Below, in pieces: positions 11,947-24,100 of a stretch of DNA of 64,000 nucleotides (position 1 is its first letter; each line of letters begins with the position of its first letter). Made by a program: the position numbers and the translations under genes. Source of the DNA: Aquanectria penicillioides (taxonomy: Eukaryota > Ascomycota > Sordariomycetes > Hypocreales > Nectriaceae); assembly GCA_003415625.1 (NCBI GenBank), contig PYIU01000002.1, positions 6,014,001-6,078,000 of the forward strand, written 5' to 3'. Below the pieces are notes generated by a model. The model worked only from the letters and a program-made list of their open reading frames with translations. It was not told where the DNA came from and did not search any database.

Positions 11947-12133
11947 GGGTTGGCTGATTAAGGTGATACAAGATGGGTCTCTGGGTGACTTGTGTATTGT
12001 ATGTAAGCTTCAACTTGCCGAGCGTTGGTCTACCGCTCGGCGATGTGTCTTTTATCTGAGGTATGGCGGTGTACCTGTATGGCTGTGCTTAAGAGCCCCG
12101 CCACCTATTAAGGTGAGTCCTCTATCTCTTCAC
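11947..12133 (+). repeat. Less mutated partner of the direct duplicate
   Basis: Retains CpG-containing words such as GCCGAGCGTT, CCGCTCGGCGATG and CCCCGCCACC that are AT-converted in the 11660-11846 copy. Gap-free offset of 287 bases. It gives a direct view of the pre-RIP sequence of this family. No coding frame is evident. Confidence 0.8.
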
Positions 12134-12135
12134 AC

Positions 12136-12293
12136 CCCTTAAGGTTAAGGAGGTCTATCTTTTCTTTTCTTCTTAATATAGGCTAGCCGGCTAAAGGCTT
12201 AGCGAGCCTTCTTTAAGTCGGTCCTAATAACCCCCTATTTCTTACGTAACTCCCTAAAGCCTTAGTGTTCTAACATGCCTCCAATTCAATAGA
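12136..12293 (-). repeat. Right arm of long inner inverted repeat
   Basis: Inverted counterpart of 11284-11440; contains the GCCGGCTA and CTTAGCGAGCCTTCTTTAAG words. Better preserved than the left arm (keeps CpG sites). Confidence 0.7.
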
Positions 12294-12427
12294 TTTATAT
12301 TTACGTTTTAAATGATATATGAAGCTGTATGTAGATAAAAGCTTTGATAGGGAGACATTAGGGTTAGCGCAGTACGAAAAATCACTCAAATTGAATTTTG
12401 GGACACTGATCCCTATGGCCTTCCGTA

Positions 12428-13230
12428 GGCTGGGGCACCGTAAGAGCTACCTAGTGTAAAGGGAGTGAAGATTGGAGAAGGGTGGTAGGCATGGATATAG
12501 GATCGATATCCATCAGTCCCCAGTTCTGTCTTTGATTATTCTCCTTTCTTCATTAGCTTGGCGGTAGACTTGGAGAGAACGGGCATACAGGAGTATGCAA
12601 GAGAGGTAGGGATCGTCATGCTAGCCTAAGTGCTCATTGAAGCCTGAAATACTGCTTGTGTACCTTGCTTCAACAGAGGGGGTTTAGCATCTTGGATAAG
12701 CATAGAGCTTCGTGGCATGTGATAGTACTGGTATTCACTAGAGGTTTGATGGTTGTCTCCTGTTGATATCCACCCTTATCGAAAGGGTGTTTGCCAGATC
12801 CATCTAGATCTCGAATTATTTAGGGCTGTTTGTTGACTCAGAGAAAATACTGCCACAGTGAAGACAATTTGTGGCCCATAATTCCAAATGTGTACTGGAA
12901 TTCTATTGGTTACGCATATTTCGTCCCTCGTAAGGTAGCTGACCACCTGACTCATACGTTGATCATTGGCCGCCTTCTACCGTGGGTATCCAACGAGCCG
13001 CGTTCACCAAGTCTATGTCTATCTAGGGAGGGTAGCGCAAGCAAAATCCTCCCAAGGCACATCGCGGAAACGCATCATTGCCCGATCGCCGAGCTCTTCA
13101 ATCTCGGGTCACCGCCAACGGAGACGATAATCGGGATGTTGAACCACAAATGACTGGTACTTCCAAGGAAATTTACCAACCTAGCCGCTGAACCCCTCGA
13201 CGGGTGCCCCTAATCACGGCCGCTTCTTTT
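12428..13230. other. Gene-free spacer upstream of CCA1
   Basis: About 0.8 kb of normal composition. No spliced gene was found; the open frame at 12830-13153 has no recognisable domain and no start context. The last 100-200 bp presumably carry the CCA1 promoter and 5' UTR. Confidence 0.5.
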
Positions 13231-15058
13231 ATGCTGTCACGCCTGGCTCGCCCAGGTATGATCATGAAGCGGAAGCTCGACAGCTTTCTTGGGGAGAAAT
13301 CATTGCAAGCGGTATTAAGCCCTATCACAAAATCTCTTCTCATCCCCCACTCCCCAGTGAAACGTGCAATCACGACCGCGGCCATGGTAAATGCTTCGGT
13401 TCAGCTAAACTGTCGCGAGCAACAGCTCCGACACTTGCTAATTGATGTGGCAAAATCTATCGATGAAGCTGGGCACGCTCGCGAACCTATTGTTTTGCGA
13501 TGGGCAGGTGGCTGGGTTCGCGATAAACTGTTGCACATTGAGAGCCACGACATCGACGTGGCAATCAACGCTATGACAGGCGTTCCATTTGCTGAATATA
13601 TGTGTGACTATTGCGAAAAGCCTGAGGCGGTCGCTAAACATGGTATTGGGCCGGATGACATTGGCAGCCTGCACAATGTGGCCCGAAACCCTGACAAGTC
13701 AAAACACCTTGAAACTGCCATGGTCAGAATGTTTGGTCTTGACCTTGACTTTGTCAATCTTCGAAAGGAAACTTATACTGAGGATAGCCGCAACCCTCAG
13801 ATGGAGTTTGGTAGCGCTGAGGAAGATGCTCTCCGCCGTGATGCAACCGTTAATGCACTATTCTACAACTTGCACACCGACCAAGTGGAGGATCTTACTG
13901 GTGGTCTCAAGGACATGGCCTCGAAAATTATCAGGACACCACTTGAACCTTTCCAAACTTTCATGGACGATCCTTTACGAGTTCTGCGCCTAGTCCGATT
14001 TGCTAGCCGTCTTCAGTTCACCATTGATCCTACTACACGCCAGTTCATGGCCAATCACAGTGTACTTGAAGCCCTCCGCGTCAAGATTAGCCGGGAGCGA
14101 GTTGGAGTAGAGTTGGAAAAGATGCTTAAAGGTTCGCCCTTTCACCCCTTGATGATATGGTAGGCCGACTAACCACCACTAGGTGCATATCCTCGTATCT
14201 CACTTGAGCTTATCGACAAAATTGGACTGTATTCAGCTATCTTCACCGACCCTGCCCAGGAGGCTATGCCGGACCTGGATATCTCGAAATGGCACATCGC
14301 ATACGAGTGTCTCGAAGAATTGATTCAGTGCCGGATCCAGGGTTCCATTGGTCAGCTGCTGATCCAAAACGAAGATGACATCTACTCGGCGTGGAACCTG
14401 GCCGCTCTGTGCCCTTGGATGGTGGTAGATGATCCGCCAAGCCCTAGTAGAAAGGCAAATACCCCCCCACCCGTGACCGTGGCCGCTCGAGAAGGGTTTC
14501 GAGCTCCTAATAAATTGAGTGATATGGTTACTGCTTCCTATCGTAATCGTGGCGAGATTTTACTCTTGAAACAGGCTGTGTGTAGGCGAGATCACTTTCA
14601 CAATGAACGAGATAGATTCGGAATGGCTATTCGAAAATGGGACGGACAAGTAGGTTCCTGGCGTCTACAAGTTCTGAATGCACTCCTAGTGGAGGCTATG
14701 GAGGCTCTCCAAGAATGGAAAAAACAAAATGGAGCGGGTGAGTGAAATTTGACTGATATTCTTCTGGATAGCGCGTTTACTAATGTGCCATACAGAGCCT
14801 CATGAATTCCTTGTCGGCTGGCAGACCTTCCTAGACCACCTCGTGAAACTGGATGTGCTGGAAGCGCCTTCTTTAAAACGCCTAATTGATGGCCGTCAAC
14901 TTGCACAGGCATTGGGAGTTAAACCAGGCAAATGGACCGGAAAGGCATTGGAGGTATGCGTTGCATGGCAGCTACGTCATCCTGAGGAGAAGGATCCGGC
15001 CGGGGCAATTGAAGAAGTAAGACAGCGGGGAAAGGAACTGGGCATATCTTTACCCTGA
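13231..15058 (+). CDS. CCA1: CCA tRNA nucleotidyltransferase
   Basis: Adds the 3'-terminal CCA to tRNAs in nucleus/cytosol and mitochondria. Three exons, 13231-14131, 14183-14737 and 14796-15058, give 572 aa. The class II nucleotidyltransferase head has GGWVRDKLL (about residue 93) and the metal-binding DxD in SHDIDVAI; DALRRDATVNALFY and DDPLRVLRLVRFASR are the family RRD and neck motifs. The long upstream part MLSRLARPGMIMKRKL is basic and hydroxylated like a mitochondrial presequence. A second in-frame ATG at 13384 (MVNASVQLNC) lies just before the conserved core. Alternative starts for dual targeting, as known for yeast CCA1, are therefore plausible (inference). Introns of 51 and 58 bp carry CTAAC and CTAAT branch sites. 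Confidence 0.93.
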
Positions 15059-15600
15059 ACACACCAAGGAAAAAAAAACACCACCTAGCTAGCTGCCTTT
15101 GGATCACTTGTTCTGGACCAAGAACTTGCGATAATGCATTTGACAAAACCACCTCTATTTCGCTGATCGGCCTCTGGCTTTCTTCCACTCTTAGGATGAG
15201 AGCGAAGTAGTTATTAGCGACTGATAGAAAAGAAGCTCCAGATTGTGGAAGGCCATGACACCGGGAGAATATAGAACGGACTTGCTTTGGTACCCGACCA
15301 AATTAGGAACACAGTGTGGATCGAGGATATAGCACTGTCTGGCAGAGGAATGCTTTCCTGTGCGGTCGATCTCCACCTCCTCTCCTCCTCGCATCGTGGT
15401 TGTGGTCGTGTTTCCGGGCAGATGCGTGTTGAAATCCTCACGCAACCTGAAAGATAGATCTTTTTTTCTTTTTTGGGTTGTAATCCCGTCAAACTCGAAG
15501 ATACCTTTGTCCGTCCGAGCGACCGCCGATCATATTCTAAGAGCTTGTCATTTAACTGAATTTTCTTGTGCCACCCACATAAACCACATTACCCACCAGC

Positions 15601-17433
15601 ATGTTGGATTCCTTATTAAGTGTTGCCAATCTTGGCAAACTCGATTCACTCTTACCCGGTAGGCGCGCGGCATATGTAACCCCAAACTAGACACGTAATG
15701 TTCAGTCATGAAGTTTGGGCTAATTAGATGGGTTGAATCTCTGGGGCTTCCAGTTAGCACTTCCATTGACGACATAACCACTCAGATATCAGCCTCATTC
15801 GATACAACGGTATGTCCCCCACTCCGGGTTCTGCCCTGGGAACTTTCTCCATAAACGGTAAGCTGATCTGGCGGGGGTTTCCCCCCTTTGTTTAGAGCCG
15901 TCACAATTCTGCCCTTGCTGCATCGCTGTACTTGTCTAGTGAACAGCACAACATTTGGGACGAACATCAAGTTTTCAATCTTATATGCGCTGTGAGAGAG
16001 AGTCTCCTGTCGCTGGAAGTTGGGCGAGGTAAGACGAACTAGTTTGCAACGTTCGAATGAGGCCGTTGACAATTATAGAACCAGAATGGTATCCCCTGAT
16101 AGCAGAAGCAGGCATTGCTTGCCTACAACTTCTATCATCTAGATGGTCATACGACCTAGATGACTTGACACTTCTTCGAGCTGTCGCGCTGAGTGATTCT
16201 CGTGACCCATGGACCACTGAGAAGGCAGCTACTGTTGCGCTAGATCTTCTTCGTATCCAGCTTACTGCTCAAAGACTGACTTGCTTTGTCGTTGGGTCCG
16301 TCTTACAGGATTTTTTGAGGCCGCTATTTGCGAAGTCATCATCAAGGACCACAGCGTCTGGGAGACTAGCTCAGTATCAAGCAACAAAAACTGTTCACAA
16401 AACTGCCAGTTACTGGAAGAATCATGCTCCGTGGGCGGTTTCAACTCTGTGCTGGACTGTTCAGGTATCTGAGGTTTGTCTCCTATGCTCTCATAAGAGC
16501 CGGCACTTGTGGGCGAGTTGCTGACACACATTTGTTTCAAGGTAGCCCTGCTCCAAAACCATTGGTCTTTGTTTACCCCGGTTTTGCTTGCAATTGTGGA
16601 AGACGAGTCTGGTGGAGTGAAGTTAAGAGGATTGGAGATTTTGGGATTTTTCGTGAGGAAGTGCCCCACAACTATCCTTCACACCACAGGCATTGGTCTT
16701 GTAATTGAAGATGCTGTTTTACCTACCCTCCTTCACGTTACTAGCCTCACTCTGGGGGATGAGTCGATTAAGCTTCTCGTGCCGGCCTGTAGTGTGCTTG
16801 TTGGTCTGGCAAAGACCTACAAGTCTAATCAGAGCCTTGAACGAAGGCGGATCTTGGACAGAGCATTGCGAGAAGGGGTGCTTGCAGCCTATTTTCACGC
16901 CCCACAACATGCGAATTTGGTCGAGGTTCTGATGGACTGTATGGCATCAATCATCAATTGTCTGGGTATCTACTCGGTAAAACATATGAAAGTAAGCCCC
17001 ACCATCCGCGGACCAAAATTCTATGAGTTTCCGATCGCTAATCGTTTCTGTGAAGAATATTTTGTCGGTTATATCGTCCATCATGGAGGATCCTTTTATT
17101 CTAGCGTACCCGGCTGCCGCTCTCGCAGCAACAAGGGCGCTCAGAGTTACCGTGACGAGTTGCTGGCCCAGGCTACAGGAAGGCGCGGGCTTAGAGCAGA
17201 TTGTTTGCTCCTTGTCCCTTTGTTGGCTGAATCTGTCTGAACATGATGATACTTTGATGATCGACTTGAGTGACCCAAGCGCTATACGCCAAGAGTTAAT
17301 TCAGACATCGCAAATGCTGGAGACGATCTGGGCCCAAACACACAGTCAACCGCCCAAGACACTTACGGAGATATTGGACAAGGAGCCTCGTCTAGCCGCT
17401 CTCTTTCAAAAATCAATCCGTCTGAGGGCCTAA
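15601..17433 (+). CDS. TTI2: TELO2-interacting protein 2 (TTT complex subunit)
   Basis: Tel2-Tti1-Tti2 cochaperone subunit needed for maturation of PIKK kinases. Six exons, 15601-15658, 15706-15809, 15896-16028, 16079-16464, 16542-16991 and 17056-17433, give 502 aa, all in phase. The fourth intron (16465-16541) uses GTATCT, a CTGAC branch site and an AAG acceptor, joining STLCWTVQ to VALLQNHWSLFTPVLLAIV. The fifth has a CTAAT branch site and joins KHMK to NILSVISSI. The Tti2 hallmarks are the WSLFTPVLLAIVEDES helix, LKLRGLEIL-like repeat and MEDPFILAYP ... TSCWPRL near the C-terminus. Overall similarity is that of a weakly conserved HEAT-like protein, so the name is less certain than for its neighbours. 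Ends 51 bp from FIG4 (tail-to-tail). Confidence 0.72.
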
Positions 17434-17484
17434 TGGGTGACCATCAAAATGAGCCGGGATTCGCAATTTTATCTCTTATCTTCT

Positions 17485-20400
17485 TCAATCGAGAGGCTGC
17501 TGCTTGAAGAATGACTTTCCACGCAGCCACTTTCGATAAGCTTTATATCTCTTCTTTGGACCGTCTTCTTCAGTTACCGTCAGTGGATTTTCCCCTACCT
17601 TGAGCAACTCAGCATAGAGGTCTATTTCCTCCTCAGTGCCCTTCACGATGAGACCCTCGTCTTGCCAATCACCATTGACATACTCTCGATATTCTGACGA
17701 GTCGACATCCACAGGAGTGTCACTCGACACTACAAGGGGGAGGTTTTGAGGGTGCTTAATGTATCGCTCATAATCATCTGCCTCTTGGTCCTTTACAGAT
17801 GGATTCAGAGAGTCATGAACGGCCTTGGTGAAGGTCCATTGCGCGACTTTGGACTTGTCCAGTGCCGAGGGTTTTGTTTGAAAGAGAACATCATTGGTTT
17901 GAACAGTCTGCGTTAATTCTGGCCTGGCCGCATCTTCTCTTGATGTTGTCTGTTCTTGAACAGGTTGAAGCCAACGAAGAGACATGCCCTTTGTCGGCGT
18001 TCTGCTTAGAATTGTGGATGAAGCGCTGTTTGTCTTCAAAGTGGAGCGGGATGTCCTAGTCCCTGAGTCCTTCTTTGGCCTCCTCTTGTCATATGGGTCT
18101 GCGTCGGCCTCAGTGCGAACGCGAAAGGGACTTAGGTCATACCGACCATCCTGAGTTGACTTGAGTGGGATGTACTTGATTGTGGAATTCATCTTGTAAG
18201 CAAACATTCTGGGGAAAGAAGAAAGTGTTGCGGGTCGGTAATATTCAAGCCAGTAGTCGTCGAAGAACTCAACAGGGTGGAAGCGGGCGATATCTCGATT
18301 GGGCACGTATGGAGGTACCTTTCTTTCGCTTAAATGTGTATCTGTGAACCAGTTGATGTAGTTGCGCTTTGTCTTCGCTGACCAAGTCCGGGGATCGGCA
18401 TGATGAAGATAGTAGTCGGTTGCAAGGTCCCAAAGCATGGGTTGTCCCTGTGTAAAGATGTAATTGCCCAGAAACAAATTATATGCCTCCTGACGCTGAC
18501 TATCCAGAAAAGAGTTGTTGTAGTAGCGCTTGAAGCTCTCAATCATATCCCGGGAGTGGCTAGTCCATTGATTAATCTTGCGATATGTCTCCATGGTGTT
18601 CACAAGCTGGGAGCCGCCATATTGGACTGCAATGGTGTCGCCATGGTCGTGCCACATATGAGTGAAGAGGTTGACAGCATCGGTGTCATACTCAACCGAT
18701 TTATTTTCAAGAATGCCAAGGGCATGGAGCTGGTGACCTAGTGCCCGCTTCCCGATGACGAACTGGGCTGCATTAGTGCGATCGAGACAATCGATACAAT
18801 TTGTCCGCGCCACGCCATTCTGGGCTGTCATGGGGCTTGTGATGCCATCGCCGTTTTGGAAGAAACCAGTCGTATTGAGGACGGACTCGGCAATCAGCTC
18901 AAGGTTGCCAATGACATCGCCACCTCGGACCTTGGATGCGCGACTCATATCCCATGCCTTGTGGATGATCTTCTTGTTAGAGGGAAGAAATTGGTTAAGA
19001 TAGTTGATGGCGTAAGTATACTCCTCTAGGAGCTTTGATTCCCTGGGTTGTCGCTCTTTGGCTTTGATTAAGTTGACGACGTAGATGGGTGCACCGTATC
19101 GTTCGAAGAGATTATCAAAGTGTAGGGCCGCTGCACCGTAGAAAGGATCGACCAGGTTAAGCTCAATTGGGGGCTTTGGAGTGACCCCGGTGCTGTCTTG
19201 GGTCCAATAAAGTGGGATGCTGCCCCGGTGTTGGACATAGGAAGTGTACTGTGGACTGCAGTAAAGCTGCGGGCCGGGGGCATGGAAAGATGTGGTTAGG
19301 GATTCGGCAACAATTTGCTCCGTCTCGACATCATTAGCCACATAACCCTGATAGATAAAAAGAGCGTGAGTTCATGTCCGTAAATTGTCTATGAAGAGTC
19401 CATCCAAGGCAATAATTTTGTAGTAGGGTGTCACGCGTGTATGAACTTACCAAGTCGTTAGCCCCCCGCTTGAGGAACCGAGCCCCTGCGAAGTAACGAG
19501 AGCGACGAGCAATGACTGTGATGTGGGCAGTGCGCCCATAAATCGATAGGGCTGCTAGACGTTAGCTAAATTCTCCCTATCTGTATCTTAGGCACAACCT
19601 ACCGGCCTGGTCTATGTAGCCATGAATAATGGGGCGACACCAATCATAAGGATCTCGAAGGGCAGTGATAGCTGGCTGCAGCAGATAGTCGTTCCACACA
19701 AACATAGAATTGAAGTCATCGTCTGAAGGTAGAAGGATGCCTTGACCGAGAGCTTCACGTTCGCGGATGACATTGTGCTGTAGAGTGCGTGTGACGTCGT
19801 ACGAGTAGCTGTAATAAAATGACCTTGTCAAGTCGAGGTTGTTAAGGATACCAAGGAACCGCTGCTCCTCAGTATTGCGTGTGTCCGGTTTGAATTTACC
19901 TGGAGTCAAAGGGACAAGCTCCGTGCCCTCAATTTGGTAGATGTAGTGTCCTCCAACCATGGCAACGGTGCTCTTCTTAGTGATGAGAAGCATGTAATAT
20001 GGCCCAGTGAATTTGATGAAGCCCAGCAAGCCCCAGGTGGTGCAACGCAGTTTGATTCCACCGGTGCCGCGATTTCCATCGTCTATAGTGTCCAATAATT
20101 GGTTCATTTCCTTGAGACTATACACGATCTTGTCGTCTGTCATGTTTAGCTCGGCGCCCTCTGTGGTTCGATCGATCTTGAGAATCCGGTAACGCTTCTC
20201 GCTTACGTCGACGCCGACGATATAGTAGCGACTGGCAGTCTCGTACAGACTGAACTTGTGCATCTTATAGATGAGGCGATCAGGGACGCGGTCATCGAAG
20301 ACATCTTCGACAATGTGGGAGGTTGGATCGGGGCTGTTGGTGCGAACGAAAGGTTTGGCCACCGCAGGCTCATCATCGTTATCGTCTTCTTCAGCTAGGT

Positions 20401-20626
20401 TGGCGCCCCAGCGACATCTGATGATAATGAGCTCGAGGCGCCATTGTTTTGGAGCAGCGGAAAGACAGGCGCGTCTCCGACCGGGTTCGGAGTCGTTGGG
20501 AGAGGAAGGGCTTCGGAGGGCGCTGGGCTCAATGGATCTGGGAACTCGGACATGTTGGTGGATGAGATGGCATGTCCTGTCGCCGAGGTCGGGCTGCGCG
20601 ACTGGATTTGAAGGGACTGGATTCAT
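17485..20626 (-). CDS. FIG4: Polyphosphoinositide phosphatase FIG4 (Sac domain); N-terminal frame uncertain
   Basis: PI(3,5)P2 5-phosphatase of the Fab1/Vac14 complex at the vacuole. Exons 20626-19603, 19551-19451 and 19347-17485 give up to 995 aa. The Sac catalytic loop is intact: [12 protein letters not shown]. The N-terminal Sac part has [19 protein letters not shown] and [19 protein letters not shown]. The first ~75 codons are doubtful. In the overlapping frame an ATG at 20553 opens [19 protein letters not shown] and runs as a Ser/Pro-rich low-complexity tail typical of fungal homologues. It falls out of frame at a C4 run (G4 on the coding strand, 20406-20409). One added base there would join it to [13 protein letters not shown] and give 971 aa. 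I think that is the true start, but the sequence as given only supports the 20626 frame. Converges on TTI2. Confidence 0.88.
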
Positions 20627-21165
20627 GTGTCGGCAGTTGCGTCACTAGCCGAAAAGCTCTGAACTGCTCCGAGGATCGGGTTTGCAACTTCGTCAAAAGC
20701 CCAGAGCTGGCCATCCACCTCGCTACTGAGGACTTGAGGCAGGTACCAGGTGGGTCCTGCGGGTATCACATGTGATGTGGCAACCAGACTTAACACCTCA
20801 ATCATCATAGTGCGCCCACCAGATTGAAGATGACGTCAACCCCCACAGAGCAGAGGGACGACTGTGAAAACAATCTTGCATACGGGCCTAGGCACTGAGC
20901 TATGAACAACACGACGCAACTTATCCCGAGAGAGCTCCTCGAAGCGCTCCAAACTTGCCAATGCAAAGAAAGGGAAACCAAATCCTTTATGAACGTGAGC
21001 CGTATGATATTCCATTTGTACAGTCGACTTTCATCTCTTTCTAAACTAATGGACAACAAAAGCCAAACCCAGCCCCCATACCCTCACAATAACAAATATA
21101 ATCTATCTTTAACATCGTTCCTGGTACTCTGAGCTTGGCCGTTCTATCCATGTTACACAGCGACC

Positions 21166-24100
21166 TTATTGCTCGATAGTTTCATTTTTCACTAACTCCT
21201 TCTCTTTCTGTTCTTCGTTGTCGCTAGAGCTCCCTTCTGGACCGAGTGTTTCTTCATTCACTGCTGTCTCTTTGGCAGGTCCTTGGTCTACCTCACCAAC
21301 AACGGAATCTTCTTCACTTTGGGGCTCTTCTAAAGCAAGATCAACCCGAAGATCTGGTAGAAAACGGTCAATGCGTTTCCAAGTCTCTGCCCAAAGCTTT
21401 TCCTTGGATGCATCATTTCTTGGTGAAACGAGGTATCCGCTACTGGACATGAACAGAATGACATTCTTCAAATTCTCACGAACTGCTTCTTCCTACAACG
21501 CACTTGGTTAGTCCCGATCGAGTTCTCTTTTGCCCTGGTCCCCACAGCTGTTGACTTACCAGGCTATCGCCTTGACCGCTATTCATAAGACGATCCATAA
21601 TCTCAATGATCTTGATCCAAAGATCCAGCATCCCATCCCATTCAGATAATAGCACGAGGTACTGCAAGAACACCTTACATAAAAGAGAAGCAGACTGGAC
21701 CCTCATCTCGCTCATGCCATCACGGTCGGATGAAAAGACCTCCGGCTTCAGCAGCCGAAGAATTAGGGGGAATAGAACCTTGCCAAATATGGCTGTCCAT
21801 TCTTTAGGGTCACTACAGGTAAGTTCCGGCGAAAGCAACGATCGTTGCAACGCAGAGAAGGCCAATTGCCGCACTTCACGACACGGGTTCGCGCACTGAT
21901 TTGTGAATGCTTGGAAGATGGGCAACCAGTACGCCGACCAGGCTAGAACGAACGACGAGTTAGTACTCTCGCACGTTTGATGGGAAATGCGGATAGAGAC
22001 AAACCTTCACTAGCCTCAAGTTGAGATTGTTGCATTAGGTGAGGGATGCGGGCAGTGAGGTTATATAAAATATCGATAGCCTTGGACCCTCTTGCAACCA
22101 TCTCGGATTGACTACAACTGGTTAGCAATTGAAATGTTCCGTTGGGAGCCCGAGGTAAATTACCGTTTCCCCTCCTTCTTTTCTAGACGTGTTCTATGTT
22201 GGTGAGAACCCGTTTGCTGTAAAGATAATTGGTTTGGGTTTGCGGCGGTGGCAAAATCATTCAACAGTAATATGGCAGCTTCATAATTGTCTGCCAGAAT
22301 TGCCTGCGGGTCGCCATCAATTCCCTTTCCAGAATTCCAAATACTAATGCCGCCGATTCAGGTCTCCCGGCTAGAGTTCGAAGTACTGCCCAAAAATCGG
22401 GGGATGTCATAATCTCACGTCGCAAAGGACCAGGTTCGTCAATGCAGATTGCAAGGCCAGCTAGAGTAAGATCAGATGTTTTACCTAAGGCATCTTGTGG
22501 CAAGCTCGATATCGTGTGAAGGAGGAATGGAACATTAACGAAATCGTGTTCCTTCTCGGTTGCATTAGTACACTTGCCTTGCCGGCTGCAGCCATCACTT
22601 ACATAACTGGCTTTGAGGATCATGAGGGCGTAAAATGTGGCCCTGGAAATGATGATGGCGTGATGTTGGGTGGAATCACGGAGAAATCCCTGCAAAGTAT
22701 CAAACACCACCTTACCCATAATCTCAATGGAGTCCGAGTTCCTCGTTGCAAGCAAGGTGCTAAACTCTAGAATATATGCGACGCCAGGATCATACTTTGG
22801 CAATCCCTCTGTGGGGTGCTGGCCATTGGTGGGGGAGGTGGGCATATTCTCCTGCTTGACACTAATCACCGTCGTGTTGTTATTCTCAGGAAGTTGAGCG
22901 AGGAGCGACTCCACCACAGTTGCTGTAGTCGATGCGTCAAGTTGGCTAAGGAAACACAAATTAGAGACGGACAAGAAGTTGACTGCACCAAAAAAAAAAA
23001 AACTCACGCAATGTTTTCAAAAAACAGCTGCCATCTTGCACGATTTTACACAGTCAATGGTGCATAGAGTGCTCTCTAGCTCCTCATCAGATGGCTCTGG
23101 AGGGTCATCTGCCGCGTAGCTTGAAATATAAGACGTGAAAGCGGAAAAAAAACCGGTATCTGAGTTCCGAGATACACGATCAATGACCTGAGATGGGGTT
23201 TGAAGCGGAATGGCTGGAACGGGCAGAGAGGGGATAATGCTTGGAGAAAACGAAGGTATCAATGAGTTGGTGAAAAGGTTTAGCCAGATACGGATTATCT
23301 AAAGATACTGGTTAGTGAGGGACGGGAGATCAAAATAGACAACTTACATATCTCCAACTTTTCTGGATTAATTCCTCACTCCCAGTCACGACGCGGAAGA
23401 GCACAAGGGTCGCGAGCTGTGCGCGAAAGTCTCTGCCCAGTTTCACGGCTAGCTCGCTGACCATCACGCTACCTTCCCCGGCCTGGACTTCGGTGTTGAG
23501 TGAGGTGTTGAATTGAGACTCGGTGGCTAGAGTAGACATATGACTCAGACAAAACACAATCTGGTCAAGCGCCTCAGTGCTTCGATACTTGGTAGCGATT
23601 CGTGCACATTCGTCAAAACCTGTCACAATCCTTGCAAAAACTGCATCATCTGTAGCAGACATAAAGACATACGACAGTGTAGAGACAATCGGCTTCCAAG
23701 TGGTAGCGAACATGTCAGCATCGTAAATATTAGTGTCGCAAAGAATGAGAGTTCCCGCAGACTCCGTCTTAAGTAAAAGTTCTCTCCAAGCATAGTCAAA
23801 GGCATGCTTGTTGTCATGCTCATCGGGTAAGATGATTTCATTTGACTTGATTGAGTCAAAAATCGTTCGAAGATACTCAGGAGTGAAGTTTTGTCCATCG
23901 TTAGTCCCACGTAGGTTTCTAGAAAAGTCTTCCAGAGTCATCCGTTTCAATGAACTCAAGTTTGGATTATGCTGATCGGTGTTCAATAAGATAATAGCAT
24001 ATGTTAGAATATACACAGCGTCCTTGTTGGCAACTTCACCGGGGTCGTCGCTGGAGCAGAACCTGTCAGCAAAGTATTCAACAATTGTGGAAATCAATGG

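Larger units (their letters stand above)
10862..12425. mobile_element. TIR DNA element (non-autonomous), TA target duplication, with nested insertions
   Basis: Ends are inverted copies of CGGAAGGCCATAGGGATC continuing into AGTGTCCCAAAATTCAATTT. The left TIR lies at 10862-10879 plus 11105-about 11126, split by an LTR; the right TIR is 12385-12425. TA dinucleotides lie directly outside both ends (10860-10861, 12426-12427), as for Tc1/mariner-type insertions. No transposase frame remains: the interior is AT-rich, holds a long inverted repeat and looks RIP-mutated. Without the LTR the element is about 1.34 kb. It is best called a non-autonomous or dead element; superfamily assignment rests only on the TA duplication. 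Confidence 0.75.

Noticed and set aside
12830..13153. 107-codon open frame
   Set aside because: No recognisable domain, start context or splice logic.
13204..13230. Upstream extension of CCA1
   Set aside because: It would begin at GTG; the first in-frame ATG is 13231.
16509..16541. Start of a separate TTI2 fragment at GELLTH
   Set aside because: This is intron sequence: a 77-bp GTATCT...AAG intron with a CTGAC branch site joins the flanking conserved helices in phase.
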